DNA of 64,000 bases from Caulobacter sp. (GCA_016125585.1 WGLL01000002.1:268666-332665), one strand, 5' to 3'. Shown: positions 42,826-52,125, counted from the first letter of the stretch. Notes: generated by a model from the sequence alone, not told the origin. Numbers and translations are program-made.

Positions 42826-44817
42826 GTGCAGCCTACACGTCGCCAGCTCACGGCGGGCCTGATCGGCGCGGGGCTGATTGGACCGGCCGGCCGCGCCCTC
42901 GCCGCCGCCGCCCCGCCCAGCCTCTACGACATCCTCCGCGAGCCTGCGGTGCTGGACGCGGCCCTGTCGCCGTCGGGCCAGGATGTCGCCGTGCTCGGCG
43001 AGAGTATCGACGCCAATGACGTCCGCACCACCTACCTGGCCCTGATCAAGGGCGACGATCCGGCCGGGCCGTCGCGGCGGCTGAACCTGGGCGATGTCGA
43101 TATCGAACAGGTGGCCTGGGCCAACGACCAGCGGCTGCTGGTCTGGGTCAAGAAGGAGTTGCACGTCACCTACAGCGGGCCCGGCGGCAGCGGCTCCAAC
43201 GACGTCATCGCCCGGCGGCTCCTGGCCATCGGCGCCGACGGCTCCAATCCGGTGGCCCTGCTCAGCGACGACAAACGGGCCTTCCGGGGCAACCTCAACC
43301 TCGGCCGGGTGATCGATTTCATGCCGGACGACCCGGACCGCATCCTGATGCAGGTGGCCGACAACAGCCGCGGCGTCTGGGCGCTCTACCGGGTCAATGT
43401 GGTCAGCGGCGCCTCTGAATTCGTCGAACGCGGCGGCGACAACACCTTCGGCTGGTGGAGCCAGGGCGGCGTTCCCGTGGCCCGCTATGACGTCAACGCC
43501 CGGCGCACGGTGGTCAATCTCAACATCCGCGCGCCGGGCGAGACCGACTGGACGACCCTGCGCCAGGTGCGCCTGGACGAGCAGGGCGACATGGATTTCG
43601 ACATCGTCGCCAACGGCGACGCCCCGGGCCAGGTGCTGATCGCCGCCCGGCTGGAAGGCGACCAGACCGTCGTCATCCGCCCCTTCGATCTGAAGACCCG
43701 CCAGTTCGGCGACAGCGTCGTCCACCGACCCAGTCATGACGTGGAACGGGTGGTCCAGGACCGGGCCGGCCGCATGATCGCCGCCGCCTTCCTCGAGGAC
43801 CGGCTCAGCTACGACTTCGCCGACGCTTCCCTCAAGCCGCACCACAAGGCGCTGGAGGGCTTCTTCGACAAGACCTGCAATGTCGCCCTGGCCGAGTCGG
43901 ACGCCACCCTCAACCGCCTCCTGCTGCGGGTCGACGGACCGCGCGAGCCGGGGGCCTGGTTTCTCTATGATCGCGCCGCCGCCAGCCTGGAGCCGCTGGG
44001 CGCCGAGCGCCCATGGCTGACCCCCGAGCGGCTGGCCAGGGTCGAGACCCTGAAGGTCGCCGCTCGCGACGGCCAGGCCCTGACCGCCTATCTGACTGTG
44101 CCGCTGGCCGCCGGCCCGCGTCCGCTGGTCGTGCTGGCCCACGGCGGCCCGGAATCCCGCGACCGCTACGGCTGGGACGACTGGGCCCAGGCCCTGGCCG
44201 CCCGCGGCTGGCTGGTGCTGCAACCCAATTTCCGGGGTTCAGAGGGCTATGGCAGGGCCTTCATGGAGGCGGGACGGCGGCGCTGGGGCGATTTGATGCA
44301 GCAGGACATCGAGGACTGCGTGGCCGCGGTGATCCAGGCCGGCCGGGCCGACGCCGCGCGGGTGGCGATCATGGGCGCCTCCTACGGCGGCTACGCGGCC
44401 CTGATGGGGCCGGTCCTGCGGCCCGATCTCTACAGGGCCAGCGTCTCCATCGCCGGGGTCAGCGACCTGCCGGCGATGATGGCCTGGGAGCGACAGGAGG
44501 AGGGGCCCTCCTCGCCGGTCTATGACTACTGGAAACAGGTGATCGGCGATCCCGACGCCGACAGCGCCCGCCTGGTCGCCGCCTCGCCGGCCCGCCGGGC
44601 CGAGGCCCTGACCGCGCCGGTGCTGCTGATCCACGGCGACAAGGACGACATCGTGCCCCTCGCCCAGTCGAAACTGATGCGCGACGCCCTGAAGAAGGCG
44701 GGACGCGCGCCGGACTATCTGGAGATCAAGGACATGGGCCACCGCGACTGGTCGCCCCAGGAGTCGCAGAAGGTGCTGACCCGGGCGATCGGGTTTCTTG
44801 ACAAGGCGCTGGCCTGA
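42826..44817 (+). CDS. S9-family prolyl oligopeptidase-like peptidase, Tat-exported
   Basis: 663 residues: Tat-type signal (PTRRQLTAGLIGAG ... ALAAAAP), a beta-propeller (about 60-400), and an alpha/beta hydrolase domain with the serine in GASYGGYAAL (near residue 521), aspartate in IHGDKDDIVPL and histidine in MGHRDWSPQ. Periplasmic dipeptidyl/acyl-aminopeptidase-like enzyme. Start is the GTG at 42826 with GGGGGAG eight bases upstream; the ORF-track start adds residues before the signal. Confidence 0.93.
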   Translation: MQPTRRQLTAGLIGAGLIGPAGRALAAAAPPSLYDILREPAVLDAALSPSGQDVAVLGESIDANDVRTTYLALIKGDDPAGPSRRLNLGDVDIEQVAWANDQRLLVWVKKELHVTYSGPGGSGSNDVIARRLLAIGADGSNPVALLSDDKRAFRGNLNLGRVIDFMPDDPDRILMQVADNSRGVWALYRVNVVSGASEFVERGGDNTFGWWSQGGVPVARYDVNARRTVVNLNIRAPGETDWTTLRQVRLDEQGDMDFDIVANGDAPGQVLIAARLEGDQTVVIRPFDLKTRQFGDSVVHRPSHDVERVVQDRAGRMIAAAFLEDRLSYDFADASLKPHHKALEGFFDKTCNVALAESDATLNRLLLRVDGPREPGAWFLYDRAAASLEPLGAERPWLTPERLARVETLKVAARDGQALTAYLTVPLAAGPRPLVVLAHGGPESRDRYGWDDWAQALAARGWLVLQPNFRGSEGYGRAFMEAGRRRWGDLMQQDIEDCVAAVIQAGRADAARVAIMGASYGGYAALMGPVLRPDLYRASVSIAGVSDLPAMMAWERQEEGPSSPVYDYWKQVIGDPDADSARLVAASPARRAEALTAPVLLIHGDKDDIVPLAQSKLMRDALKKAGRAPDYLEIKDMGHRDWSPQESQKVLTRAIGFLDKALA

Positions 44818-44844
44818 TTTCTCCCCGCGAACGCGAAGCAGGCC

Positions 44845-45825
44845 TCAGGGCCTGGCTCCCTCCACCTTCGCCTTGTGCCAGGCGTCGAGGTCGGCGGCCG
44901 AGCGGTCGGCGATCTGTTCCATCGGAACGTGGCCGACGTCCGGATAGATGATCAGGGTGGACCCCGGGATGGCGGCGGCGAATTTGCGGCCGGCCTCGGC
45001 GCTGATCAGCTTGTCGGTGTCGCCATGCAGGATCAGGGTCGGGACCTTGATTGTCGCCAGCCGCGCGGGATCGGCGAAGCGCGGCCCGGCCGGATCGCTC
45101 ATCATGCCCAGGATGATGTCCTTGTGACCCGGCGCCCGGGCCAGCTCGACATAGCGGGCGACCATGGCGTCGCTGACCATATCCGGCGTCGGCGCGAAGG
45201 CTGATCGCAGGCCCTGGCGGGTCATGGAGGTGGTGTCGAGGTCGCCCAGCAGGAAGCGGCCGACCGGATTGCGCAGGATCTTGAAGATGACCGGCGAGCC
45301 CTTCTGGGCCTTCTCGGGAAAGCCGGCGGCGTCGACCAGCACCAGGCCCTCGAGCCGGTCTGGGTGGTTCAGCGCATACTGCCAGGCCACGCCCCCGCCC
45401 ATGGAATTGCCGGCCAGGGTGAAGCGGCCCAGCTTCAGATGGTCGACGACGCCCTCGACGGTGTCGTCAAAGGCGGTCGGGGTCAGCCGGTAGCCGGCCG
45501 GGGCCCGGGTCAGGCCAAAGCCGGGCAGGTCGAGGCTGACGATGCGGTAGTCCTTGCCCAGCCGCTGGACCCAGGGCTCCCAGGTCTCGAGATTGGCCGC
45601 GAACCCGTGCACCAGCACCAGCACCGGCCCGTCCGGGTTGCCCTGGTCGCGATAGTGGGCGCGGACGCCGCCGGGCAGATCGACCCACTCGCTCTCGGTG
45701 TTGGCGTATTTCGCCTCCAGCGTGGCCCACGGAATCTCGCCGCGCCGCAGGCTGAACCAGCCGATGATGACCACCAGCAGTATCAGGCCGACGAGGCCCA
45801 GCAGGATCTTGCCCAGCAGCTTCAT
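44845..45825 (-). CDS. Alpha/beta hydrolase with N-terminal membrane anchor
   Basis: 326 residues: N-terminal helix (LLGKILLGLVGLILLVVIIG) anchoring it to the inner membrane or acting as an uncleaved signal, then an alpha/beta hydrolase core with oxyanion region LVHGFAANLETWEPW, nucleophile serine in GNSMGGGVAWQYA, aspartate in HGDTDKLIS and histidine in DVGHVPMEQIADRSA. Substrate unknown; resembles lipase/esterase-like enzymes. Convergent with the S9 gene. Confidence 0.9.
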   Translation of the reverse strand: MKLLGKILLGLVGLILLVVIIGWFSLRRGEIPWATLEAKYANTESEWVDLPGGVRAHYRDQGNPDGPVLVLVHGFAANLETWEPWVQRLGKDYRIVSLDLPGFGLTRAPAGYRLTPTAFDDTVEGVVDHLKLGRFTLAGNSMGGGVAWQYALNHPDRLEGLVLVDAAGFPEKAQKGSPVIFKILRNPVGRFLLGDLDTTSMTRQGLRSAFAPTPDMVSDAMVARYVELARAPGHKDIILGMMSDPAGPRFADPARLATIKVPTLILHGDTDKLISAEAGRKFAAAIPGSTLIIYPDVGHVPMEQIADRSAADLDAWHKAKVEGARP

Positions 45826-45892
45826 GACGCGCCCTCCCCGAGCGGTGTTTTGCGGGAGGGTATGCCGGGCGGGGCGGATGGGCCAGCGCCTC

Positions 45893-45995
45893 CTTCGACA
45901 CGCGACCCGCCGGGTCGGTACTCAGGATGACGAATATTTTTGCGGCCCCTCCCCCGTCGTCATGCTGAGTAGCGGCCGTAGGCCGCGTGTCGAAG
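45893..45995. repeat. Inverted intergenic repeat (two facing arms)
   Basis: Left arm CTTCGACACGCGACCC ... TACTCAGGATGACGA and right arm CGTCATGCTGAGTA ... CGCGTGTCGAAG are reverse complements over most of 40 bases, with a short AT-rich centre (GAATATTTTT). It fills most of the 190-base gap between the hydrolase start and the rutE stop. It has the form of a dispersed BIME-like element. Confidence 0.75.
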
Positions 45996-46016
45996 CACGC
46001 ACCAATGACAAGGCGG

Positions 46017-46610
46017 TCAGGCGATCTGGCAGGCGTCCTCGAAGCTCAGGCGCGGGCTGCGCGGGAACAGGTCCTTGTCGGTGCCGTGACCGATCGAACA
46101 GATGAAGTTCGACTTCACGCTGGTCCCGGCGAAGAAGGCCTCGTCGACCTTGTCGTTGGCGAAGCCGCTCATCGGGCCGCAGTCCAGGCCCAGCGAGCGG
46201 GCGGCCATGATCAGATAGGCCCCCTGCAGCGTGCCATTGCGGAAGGCGGTGACCTGCGCCACCTCCGAGCCCTTGGGAAACCAGTCCTTGGCGCCGGGAT
46301 TGTGCGGGAACAGTTCCGGCAGCCGGTCCATGAACTCCAGGTCGTGGCCGATGATCACCGTGCAGGGCGCCTGCCGGATCTTGGGGGCGTTCTGGGCCGA
46401 GGCGCAGGCGGCCAGCCTTTCCTTGCCGGCTTCGCTGGTCACGAAGACGAACCGGGCCGGGCAGGCGTTGGCCGAGGTCGGCCCCATGCGCGCCAGGTCA
46501 TAGACCGCCCGGATCAGGGTCTCCGGCAGGGGTTCGGTCTGCCAGCCGTTGCGGGTGCGGGCTTCGCGGAACAGCTGGTCGAGGGCGGCGTCGGACAGGG
46601 GGGCGGACAT
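46017..46610 (-). CDS. rutE: RutE-like malonic semialdehyde reductase / nitroreductase
   Basis: 197-residue FMN-dependent nitroreductase fold: LFREARTRNGWQTEPLP at the N-terminus, RMGPTSANACPARFVFV (FMN-binding), LMMAARSLGLDCGPM-type LIMAARSLGLDCGPMSGF and FICSIGHG at the C-terminus, as in RutE/HadB proteins. It may reduce malonic semialdehyde, but other rut genes are absent, so the natural substrate is uncertain. ATG at 46610 with GGAG upstream. Confidence 0.88.
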   Translation of the reverse strand: MSAPLSDAALDQLFREARTRNGWQTEPLPETLIRAVYDLARMGPTSANACPARFVFVTSEAGKERLAACASAQNAPKIRQAPCTVIIGHDLEFMDRLPELFPHNPGAKDWFPKGSEVAQVTAFRNGTLQGAYLIMAARSLGLDCGPMSGFANDKVDEAFFAGTSVKSNFICSIGHGTDKDLFPRSPRLSFEDACQIA

Positions 46611-46686
46611 CAGATCTCCATCGGTAACGGCTTGAGTGGCATATAGCGCTTTGCGGCGAGAGAGCCACCCGAGGGTAACCCGGCGA

Positions 46687-47208
46687 TCAGGGCAGAGGTT
46701 TCTTTTCACCCCAGCAGGCCTTCAGGGCCTCTTCGGCGTCGAGCGCCCAGGCCGCGGCCGGGAGATTGGCATCGAAGACTACAGATCCCTGGCTGCCGTC
46801 GGCCAGTCGGCCCCTGGCGCCAACCGATATGGCCCAACCGTCGGTCGGTCCGGGCAGCCCCGGGTGATTCCAGGCGTCCACGTCGATGGATGTCTTCAAG
46901 TGAGGCTCAACGGCGAGCACGGTCGCCGCCAGTTGGGGACAACTCGCCTCGTCAGTTGTCTGGAGGACAGGGGCATAGACTGGCGCGTCAAGTCTCATGT
47001 CCTCAAACAGGGTGATCCTCCGCCCCGTCCACTCGCCGCGCCCGCCCTGTATGAAGCTCACAACAACGAACGGCCCGCCCGCCTCCTGACTCGGCTCGAT
47101 GCTGAACCAGACATTGGCGTCCGACGGGCGAACATCAACCTCCTGCGCCCAAGCCGGGATCGCGGCCAGAAGGCTGGCCGTCAGCAGCAGGATGAACGGC
47201 GGCCGCAC
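46687..47208 (-). CDS. Secreted protein of unknown function
   Basis: 173 residues with a clear signal peptide (LLLTASLLAAIPAWAQ, cleaved after AWA). Mature part mixed alpha/beta with two cysteines (EASCPQL and KACWGEK). No family recognised. Its GTG start overlaps the nfuA stop by one base (TAGTG), so it may be translationally coupled to nfuA although functions seem unrelated. Codon use is slightly less GC-biased than neighbours. Confidence 0.7.
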   Translation of the reverse strand: MRPPFILLLTASLLAAIPAWAQEVDVRPSDANVWFSIEPSQEAGGPFVVVSFIQGGRGEWTGRRITLFEDMRLDAPVYAPVLQTTDEASCPQLAATVLAVEPHLKTSIDVDAWNHPGLPGPTDGWAISVGARGRLADGSQGSVVFDANLPAAAWALDAEEALKACWGEKKPLP

Positions 47209-47771
47209 TACAGCGTCTGCTCGACCCGCATCACTTCCGGCACATAGTGGCGCAGCATGTTCTCCACCCCCGACTTCAGGGTCGCCGCCGAGGAGGGGCA
47301 GCCGGCGCAGGCGCCGCGCATGTGCAGATAGACGGTGCCGGTCTCGGCCTCGAAGCGGTTGAAGACGATGTCGCCGCCGTCCTGGGCCACCGCCGGGCGG
47401 ACCCGGGTGTCCAGCAGGTCCTTGATCTCGGCGACGATCTGGGCGGTCTCGCCCTCATAGACGATCTCGTCGGCCGCCGCCGGGCCGTCGGTCAGCATCG
47501 GCTTGCCGGCGGTGTAGTGGTCCATGATCGCCGCCAGGATCGGGGCTTTCAGATGCGCCCAGTCGACCCCTTCGGCGCGGGTGACGGTCAGGAAGTCGGG
47601 GCCCAGGAAGACGCGCTCGACGTCGCCCAGCTCGAACAGGGCGGTCGCCAGCGGCGAGGCCGCCGCCTCCCCGGCCGAGGCCAGCTCGCGGCTGCCGGCG
47701 CCGAGCACCTCGCGGCCGGGCAGGAACTTCATGACGTCGGGGTTGGGGGTGGTTTCGGTCTGGATGAACAT
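47208..47771 (-). CDS. nfuA: NfuA-type Fe-S cluster carrier
   Basis: 187 residues: N-terminal Nfu domain (MFIQTETTPNPDVMKFLPGR) and C-terminal NifU-like domain with the cluster-binding pair in GACAGCPSSAATLKSGVEN. It would carry a [4Fe-4S] cluster to target apoproteins in the cytosol. Divergent from the P450 operon by 132 bases. Confidence 0.95.
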   Translation of the reverse strand: MFIQTETTPNPDVMKFLPGREVLGAGSRELASAGEAAASPLATALFELGDVERVFLGPDFLTVTRAEGVDWAHLKAPILAAIMDHYTAGKPMLTDGPAAADEIVYEGETAQIVAEIKDLLDTRVRPAVAQDGGDIVFNRFEAETGTVYLHMRGACAGCPSSAATLKSGVENMLRHYVPEVMRVEQTL

Positions 47772-47903
47772 GGCGAATCCTCGGGGCTGCCCGTCAGATG
47801 GTCCTTTGCGGGCGCCACGGCAACCCTTCCGCGGCCCTGGCAGGTGACAAACCGCCGTTTCCGTGGCCCTATGTAAACAACGAAAAGATAGGGGAGAAGA
47901 TCA

Positions 47904-49166
47904 ATGGCCGATGGCGCCTTTGACAAGCTGGCCGCCGCGCGGGCGGAGGCCTGGTCCACGCCGCTTGAGCAGATCAACCCGGCCGACCCCGCCCGCTTTC
48001 GCGACAACACCTTCTGGCCCTTCTTCGAGCGTCTGCGCCAGGAAGACCCGATCCACTACACCGCCGAGAGCGAGTGGGGGCCCTACTGGTCGGTGACCCG
48101 CTTCGACGACATCGTCGCCATCGACACCAACCACGAGGTCTTCTCCTCCGACGCCCATCTGGGCGGCATCACCATCCGCGACATGGATGACGACTTCATC
48201 CTGCCGATGTTCATCGCCATGGACCGGCCCAAGCACGACGTTCAGCGCAAGACCGTCAGCCCCTCGGTTAGCCCGGCCCGGCTGATGGAGCTGGAGCCGA
48301 TCATCCGCGAGCGGGTCTGCCGCCTGCTCGACGAGCTGCCGATCGGCGAGGAGTTCAACTGGGTCGACCGCATCAGCATCGAGCTGACCACCCAGATGCT
48401 GGCCACCCTGTTCGACTTCCCCTTCGAAGACCGCCGCAAGCTGACCCGCTGGTCCGACGTCGCCACCGCCATCGAAGGCTCGGGCATCATCGAGAGCGAG
48501 GACCAGCGCCGGGCCGAACTGCTGGAGTGCCTGGAGTATTTCACCGGCCTGTGGAACGAGCGGATCAACGCCCCGCCCGGCAACGACCTGATCTCAATGC
48601 TGGCCCACGGCGAGCACACCCGCAACATGGAGCCGATGGAGTATCTGGGGAACCTGATCCTGCTGATCGTCGGCGGCAACGACACCACCCGCAACTCCCT
48701 GACCGGCGGACTTCTGGCCCTCAACGAGAACCCCGATCAGTACGACAAGCTGCGGGCCGATCCCTCGCTGATCCCCTCGATGGTTTCCGAGATCATCCGC
48801 TGGCAGACGCCCTTGGCCCATATGCGCCGCACCGCCCTGCGCGACTTCGAGATGGGCGGCAAGACCATCAAGAAGGGCGACAAGGTCATCATGTGGTATG
48901 TCTCGGGCAACCGCGACGCCAGCGTGATCGAGAACGCCGACGCCTTCATCATCGACCGCGAGCGGCCGCGCCACCACATGTCCTTCGGCTTCGGCATCCA
49001 CCGCTGCGTCGGCAACCGCCTGGCCGAGATGCAGCTGCGCATCGTCTGGGAAGAGGTGCTCAAGCGCTTCCCCCGCATCGATGTCGTCGGCGAGCCGACC
49101 CGGGTCTATTCGGCCTTCGTCAAGGGCTACGAGACCCTGCCCGTGGTCATCCCCGCCAAGATCTGA
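47904..49166 (+). CDS. Cytochrome P450, CYP153-like (alkane/fatty acid hydroxylase type), first copy
   Basis: 420 residues, soluble class I bacterial P450. I-helix oxygen motif GGNDTTRNSL, ExxR as EIIRW, and heme loop FGFGIHRCVGNRLAEMQLRI with Cys368. The N-terminal ESEWGPYWSVTRFDDI and C-terminal FVKGYETLPVVI match the CYP153 terminal hydroxylase family, which oxidises medium-chain alkanes, fatty acids or terpenes. No ferredoxin or reductase is encoded nearby, so electrons must come from elsewhere. GGGGAG precedes the ATG. Possible -35/-10 upstream (TGACA ... TATGT). Confidence 0.9.
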   Translation: MADGAFDKLAAARAEAWSTPLEQINPADPARFRDNTFWPFFERLRQEDPIHYTAESEWGPYWSVTRFDDIVAIDTNHEVFSSDAHLGGITIRDMDDDFILPMFIAMDRPKHDVQRKTVSPSVSPARLMELEPIIRERVCRLLDELPIGEEFNWVDRISIELTTQMLATLFDFPFEDRRKLTRWSDVATAIEGSGIIESEDQRRAELLECLEYFTGLWNERINAPPGNDLISMLAHGEHTRNMEPMEYLGNLILLIVGGNDTTRNSLTGGLLALNENPDQYDKLRADPSLIPSMVSEIIRWQTPLAHMRRTALRDFEMGGKTIKKGDKVIMWYVSGNRDASVIENADAFIIDRERPRHHMSFGFGIHRCVGNRLAEMQLRIVWEEVLKRFPRIDVVGEPTRVYSAFVKGYETLPVVIPAKI

Positions 49167-49190
49167 TCAGCAACCACAAGGACAATCGCC

Positions 49191-50453
49191 ATGGCCGACG
49201 GAGCTCTCGACAACCTGGCGGCGGCGCGGGCCGAGGCGCTGTCGACGCCCCTGGAGCTGCTCAATCCGGGGGAGCCCTCGCGCTTCGCCGACAACAGCTT
49301 CTGGCCGGTGTTCGAGCGGCTGCGCAAGGAAGACCCGGTCCACTACACCGCCGAGAGCGAGTGGGGTCCCTACTGGTCGATCACCCGCTTCGAGGACATC
49401 GTGGCGGTCGACACCAACCACCAGGCCTTCTCCTCCGACGCCCATCTCGGCGGCATCACCCTGGCCGACTTCAATCCCGAGTTCATGCTGCCGATGTTCA
49501 TCGCCATGGACCCGCCCAAGCATGACGTGCAGCGCAAGACCGTCAGCCCCGCCGTCAGCCCGGCCCGGCTGATGGAGCTGGAGCCGATCATCCGCGAACG
49601 CGCCGGCAAGCTGCTCGACGACCTGCCCATCGGCGAGGAGTTCAACTGGGTCGACCGCATCAGCATCGAACTGACCACCCAGATGCTGGCCACCCTGTTC
49701 GACTTCCCCTGGGAGGACCGCCGCAAGTTGACCCGCTGGTCCGACGTCGCCACCGCCATCCCCGGCCAGGGCGTCGTCGAGACCGAGGAGGAGGGTCAGA
49801 TGGAATTGCTCGGCTGCCTCGAGTATTTCACCCGCCTCTGGAACGAGCGGATCAACGCCCCGCCCAAGCCCGACCTGATCTCCATGCTCTGCCACGGCGA
49901 GAGCACCAGAAACATGGAGCCCATGGAATATCTTGGGAACATCATCCTGCTGATCGTCGGCGGCAACGACACCACCCGCAACTCCATCACCGGCGGCCTG
50001 CTGGCCCTCAACCAGAACCCCGATCAGTACGACAAGCTGCGGGCCGACCCCTCGCTGATTCCGTCGATGGTCTCCGAGATCATCCGCTGGCAGACCCCGC
50101 TCGCCCACATGCGCCGCACCTGTGTCGAGGACACCGTGGTCGGCGGCAAGCTGATCAAGAAGGGCGACAAGGTGGTCATGTGGTATGTCTCGGGCAACCG
50201 CGACGAGACGGCGATCGAGAATGCCGACGCCTTCATCATCGACCGCGAGCGGCCGCGCCACCACATGTCCTTCGGCTTCGGCATCCACCGCTGCGTCGGC
50301 AATCGCCTGGCCGAGATGCAGCTGCGCATCGTCTGGGAAGAGGTGCTCAAACGCTTCCCCCGCATCGACGTCGTCGGCGAGCCCAAGCGGGTTTATTCAA
50401 GCTTTGTAAAGGGTTACGAGACCCTGCCAGTGATCATTCCGGCCCGCGCCTAG
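49191..50453 (+). CDS. Cytochrome P450, CYP153-like, second copy
   Basis: Same length and architecture as the preceding gene, differing in scattered residues (by eye roughly 85% identical): GGNDTTRNSI, EIIRW, and FGFGIHRCVGNRLAE with Cys368. Separated by 24 bases and preceded by AAGGAC, so co-transcribed. Tandem duplication with different substrate pockets is likely. Convergent with the DUF2063 gene 15 bases away. Confidence 0.9.
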   Translation: MADGALDNLAAARAEALSTPLELLNPGEPSRFADNSFWPVFERLRKEDPVHYTAESEWGPYWSITRFEDIVAVDTNHQAFSSDAHLGGITLADFNPEFMLPMFIAMDPPKHDVQRKTVSPAVSPARLMELEPIIRERAGKLLDDLPIGEEFNWVDRISIELTTQMLATLFDFPWEDRRKLTRWSDVATAIPGQGVVETEEEGQMELLGCLEYFTRLWNERINAPPKPDLISMLCHGESTRNMEPMEYLGNIILLIVGGNDTTRNSITGGLLALNQNPDQYDKLRADPSLIPSMVSEIIRWQTPLAHMRRTCVEDTVVGGKLIKKGDKVVMWYVSGNRDETAIENADAFIIDRERPRHHMSFGFGIHRCVGNRLAEMQLRIVWEEVLKRFPRIDVVGEPKRVYSSFVKGYETLPVIIPARA

Positions 50454-50468
50454 GTCTTCGGGCCGGCC

Positions 50469-51266
50469 TCAGTCGGCGATGATCAGGCCCGCCTGGACGG
50501 CCAGGGGCGTCCACAGGATCAGGTCCGCCAGCAGGTCGCCGGCGTCCGCCTCGCTCGCCGCCCGGGCCACCGCCTCCATCGCCGAGGCTCCCTCGTGGCC
50601 GACCGCGGCGAGCCAGGCATGGCGACCGGAACTGAGGCTGTGCAGGCCGACGCGATAGCCGCTGCGGGCCACGGCGACCAGGCTCGGACGGGCGACCGGC
50701 GTCGTTGGCGCGCGGCCCTCGGCCACGGCCGCCACCAGCGGCGCGAAGTCGAAATCCAGCGCCATCAGGCTGGTCGTCGCCGGCAGGCGAAGCCGACCCG
50801 CCGGATGCAGCAGCAGATCGACCGGCGGCGCCGCCACGCCCTCCGGCCCCGGCGCCCGCAACGCCTCCGACCAGGCTCGCTCCAGCCGCGCCAGCTGGGC
50901 CGGGATCGACTCCGCCGCGCCGGCGGCGACGTCCGGCTGGATGCTTTCCAGCCAGGCCGGGAAACGGGCCCCCAGGCGGTGCAGGCTCGGTCCTTCGGGC
51001 GGGCAGGCGGCGATGTAGCTGTCGGCGAAGAGGTCGAATACTTCCGACCCCGTCAGGGCGCAGAGGGTGGGAAACTCCCGTCGCAGGCTGTCGAGCAGGC
51101 GGGCGCGATAGCCCCGCGCATAGAGGGACAGACGCCGCTGCGCGCTCAGCGGCGAGGGCGCCAGCAGAGCGGCGGCGCGGGTCCAGCTGTCGCTCGCCGG
51201 GCGGGTCACCGCCTGGAGGAAGGCTGCCTGTATCCGGGCGAGGTCGGGAGCGGCGGCTTCAGGCAA
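50469..51266 (-). CDS. DUF2063 (BufC/HvfC-like) partner protein
   Basis: About 265 residues, helical N-terminal half (LARIQAAFLQAV, QRRLSLYARGYRARLLDSLR, EFPTLCALTG, FADSYIAACPPEGPSLHRLG) typical of DUF2063 proteins that bind the peptide substrate for a DUF692 oxygenase. No signal peptide or membrane segment. I choose a TTG at 51266, overlapping the DUF692 stop by 8 bases with GAGG upstream; the ATG at 51329 is the alternative. It is the third gene of the unit with DUF692 and the ferritin-like protein. Confidence 0.88.
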   Translation of the reverse strand: MPEAAAPDLARIQAAFLQAVTRPASDSWTRAAALLAPSPLSAQRRLSLYARGYRARLLDSLRREFPTLCALTGSEVFDLFADSYIAACPPEGPSLHRLGARFPAWLESIQPDVAAGAAESIPAQLARLERAWSEALRAPGPEGVAAPPVDLLLHPAGRLRLPATTSLMALDFDFAPLVAAVAEGRAPTTPVARPSLVAVARSGYRVGLHSLSSGRHAWLAAVGHEGASAMEAVARAASEADAGDLLADLILWTPLAVQAGLIIAD

Positions 51267-52125
51267 CGGCGGCCTCGCGGTGCTGACGGTGCAACCGGGC
51301 CTTGGCCAGCTCGGCCAGCAGCTCGTCATAGGGCGGGATCGCCGCGTCCCATTCCAGCAGGGTCGACACCCCGCCGGTGTGCCGCTGAGCCAGGGCGTAG
51401 AGGGGCCAGACCGCGTCCGGCACCGGATGGTCGTGGGTGTCCATCAGATGGTCGCCGCAGTCGCTGGGCCCGGCCAGATGGACCTGGACGATGTGATCGG
51501 CCGGCAGGGCCTGGATATAGGCCACGGGATCAAGCCGGTGGTTGAAGGCGCTGACATGGACGTTGTTGCAGTCGAGCAGCAGGCCGCAGCCGGTGTCCTC
51601 CGCCAGCCGGCCCAGAAACGCCCATTCCGGCATCTGGCTGGCCGAAAACTCCAGATAGCTGCTGGGATTTTCGATCACCAGCGGGCGGCCCAGGATATCC
51701 TGCACCGCCCTTACCCGGTCGGCGACATGGGCCAGGGCGGCCTCGGTCAGGGGCATGGGCAGCAGGTCGTGGCTGTTGGCGCCGCCGACGCCGGTCCAGC
51801 AGAGGTGGTCGGAGATCCAGGCCGGCTTCACCCGCTCGGCCAGCCCGGCCAGATCCTTCAGATAGGCGCGGTCCAGAGGATCGGTCGAGCCGATCGACAG
51901 CGAGACCCCGTGCATCACGACCGGCCGGTGCGCCGCGACATGCTCCAGCACCCGCGCCGCCCAGCCGTGATGGCCGATGAAGTTCTCGCTGATGATCTCG
52001 AACCAGTCGACGCCCCATTGCCCTGGCGGGGTGCGCATCAGGTGGCCGAAATGTTCGTCCCGCAGGCCAAGGCCGTCCCCCAGATGGGGGAGGCCAAGGC
52101 GGGGTCGGGTCCGGCCCGTCGTCAC
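51259..52125 (-). CDS. DUF692 / MNIO multinuclear non-heme iron oxygenase (BufB/MbnB-like)
   Basis: 288 residues, TIM-barrel iron enzyme. Family motifs: WFEIISENFIG, VMHGVSLSIGSTDPLD, WISDHLCWTG, LVIENPSSYLEF, LLLDCNNVHVSAFNH, IVQVHLAGP, MDTHDHPVPDAVW and STLLEWDAAIPP, most of the His/Asp/Glu metal ligands being present. MNIO enzymes convert cysteines of ribosomal peptides to heterocycles or related groups. The start is GTG at 52125, overlapping the stop of the upstream ferritin-like gene (GTGA); the ORF-track extension is a shadow. Note HLAGP where many relatives read HLAGH. Confidence 0.92.
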   Translation of the reverse strand: MTTGRTRPRLGLPHLGDGLGLRDEHFGHLMRTPPGQWGVDWFEIISENFIGHHGWAARVLEHVAAHRPVVMHGVSLSIGSTDPLDRAYLKDLAGLAERVKPAWISDHLCWTGVGGANSHDLLPMPLTEAALAHVADRVRAVQDILGRPLVIENPSSYLEFSASQMPEWAFLGRLAEDTGCGLLLDCNNVHVSAFNHRLDPVAYIQALPADHIVQVHLAGPSDCGDHLMDTHDHPVPDAVWPLYALAQRHTGGVSTLLEWDAAIPPYDELLAELAKARLHRQHREAAVA

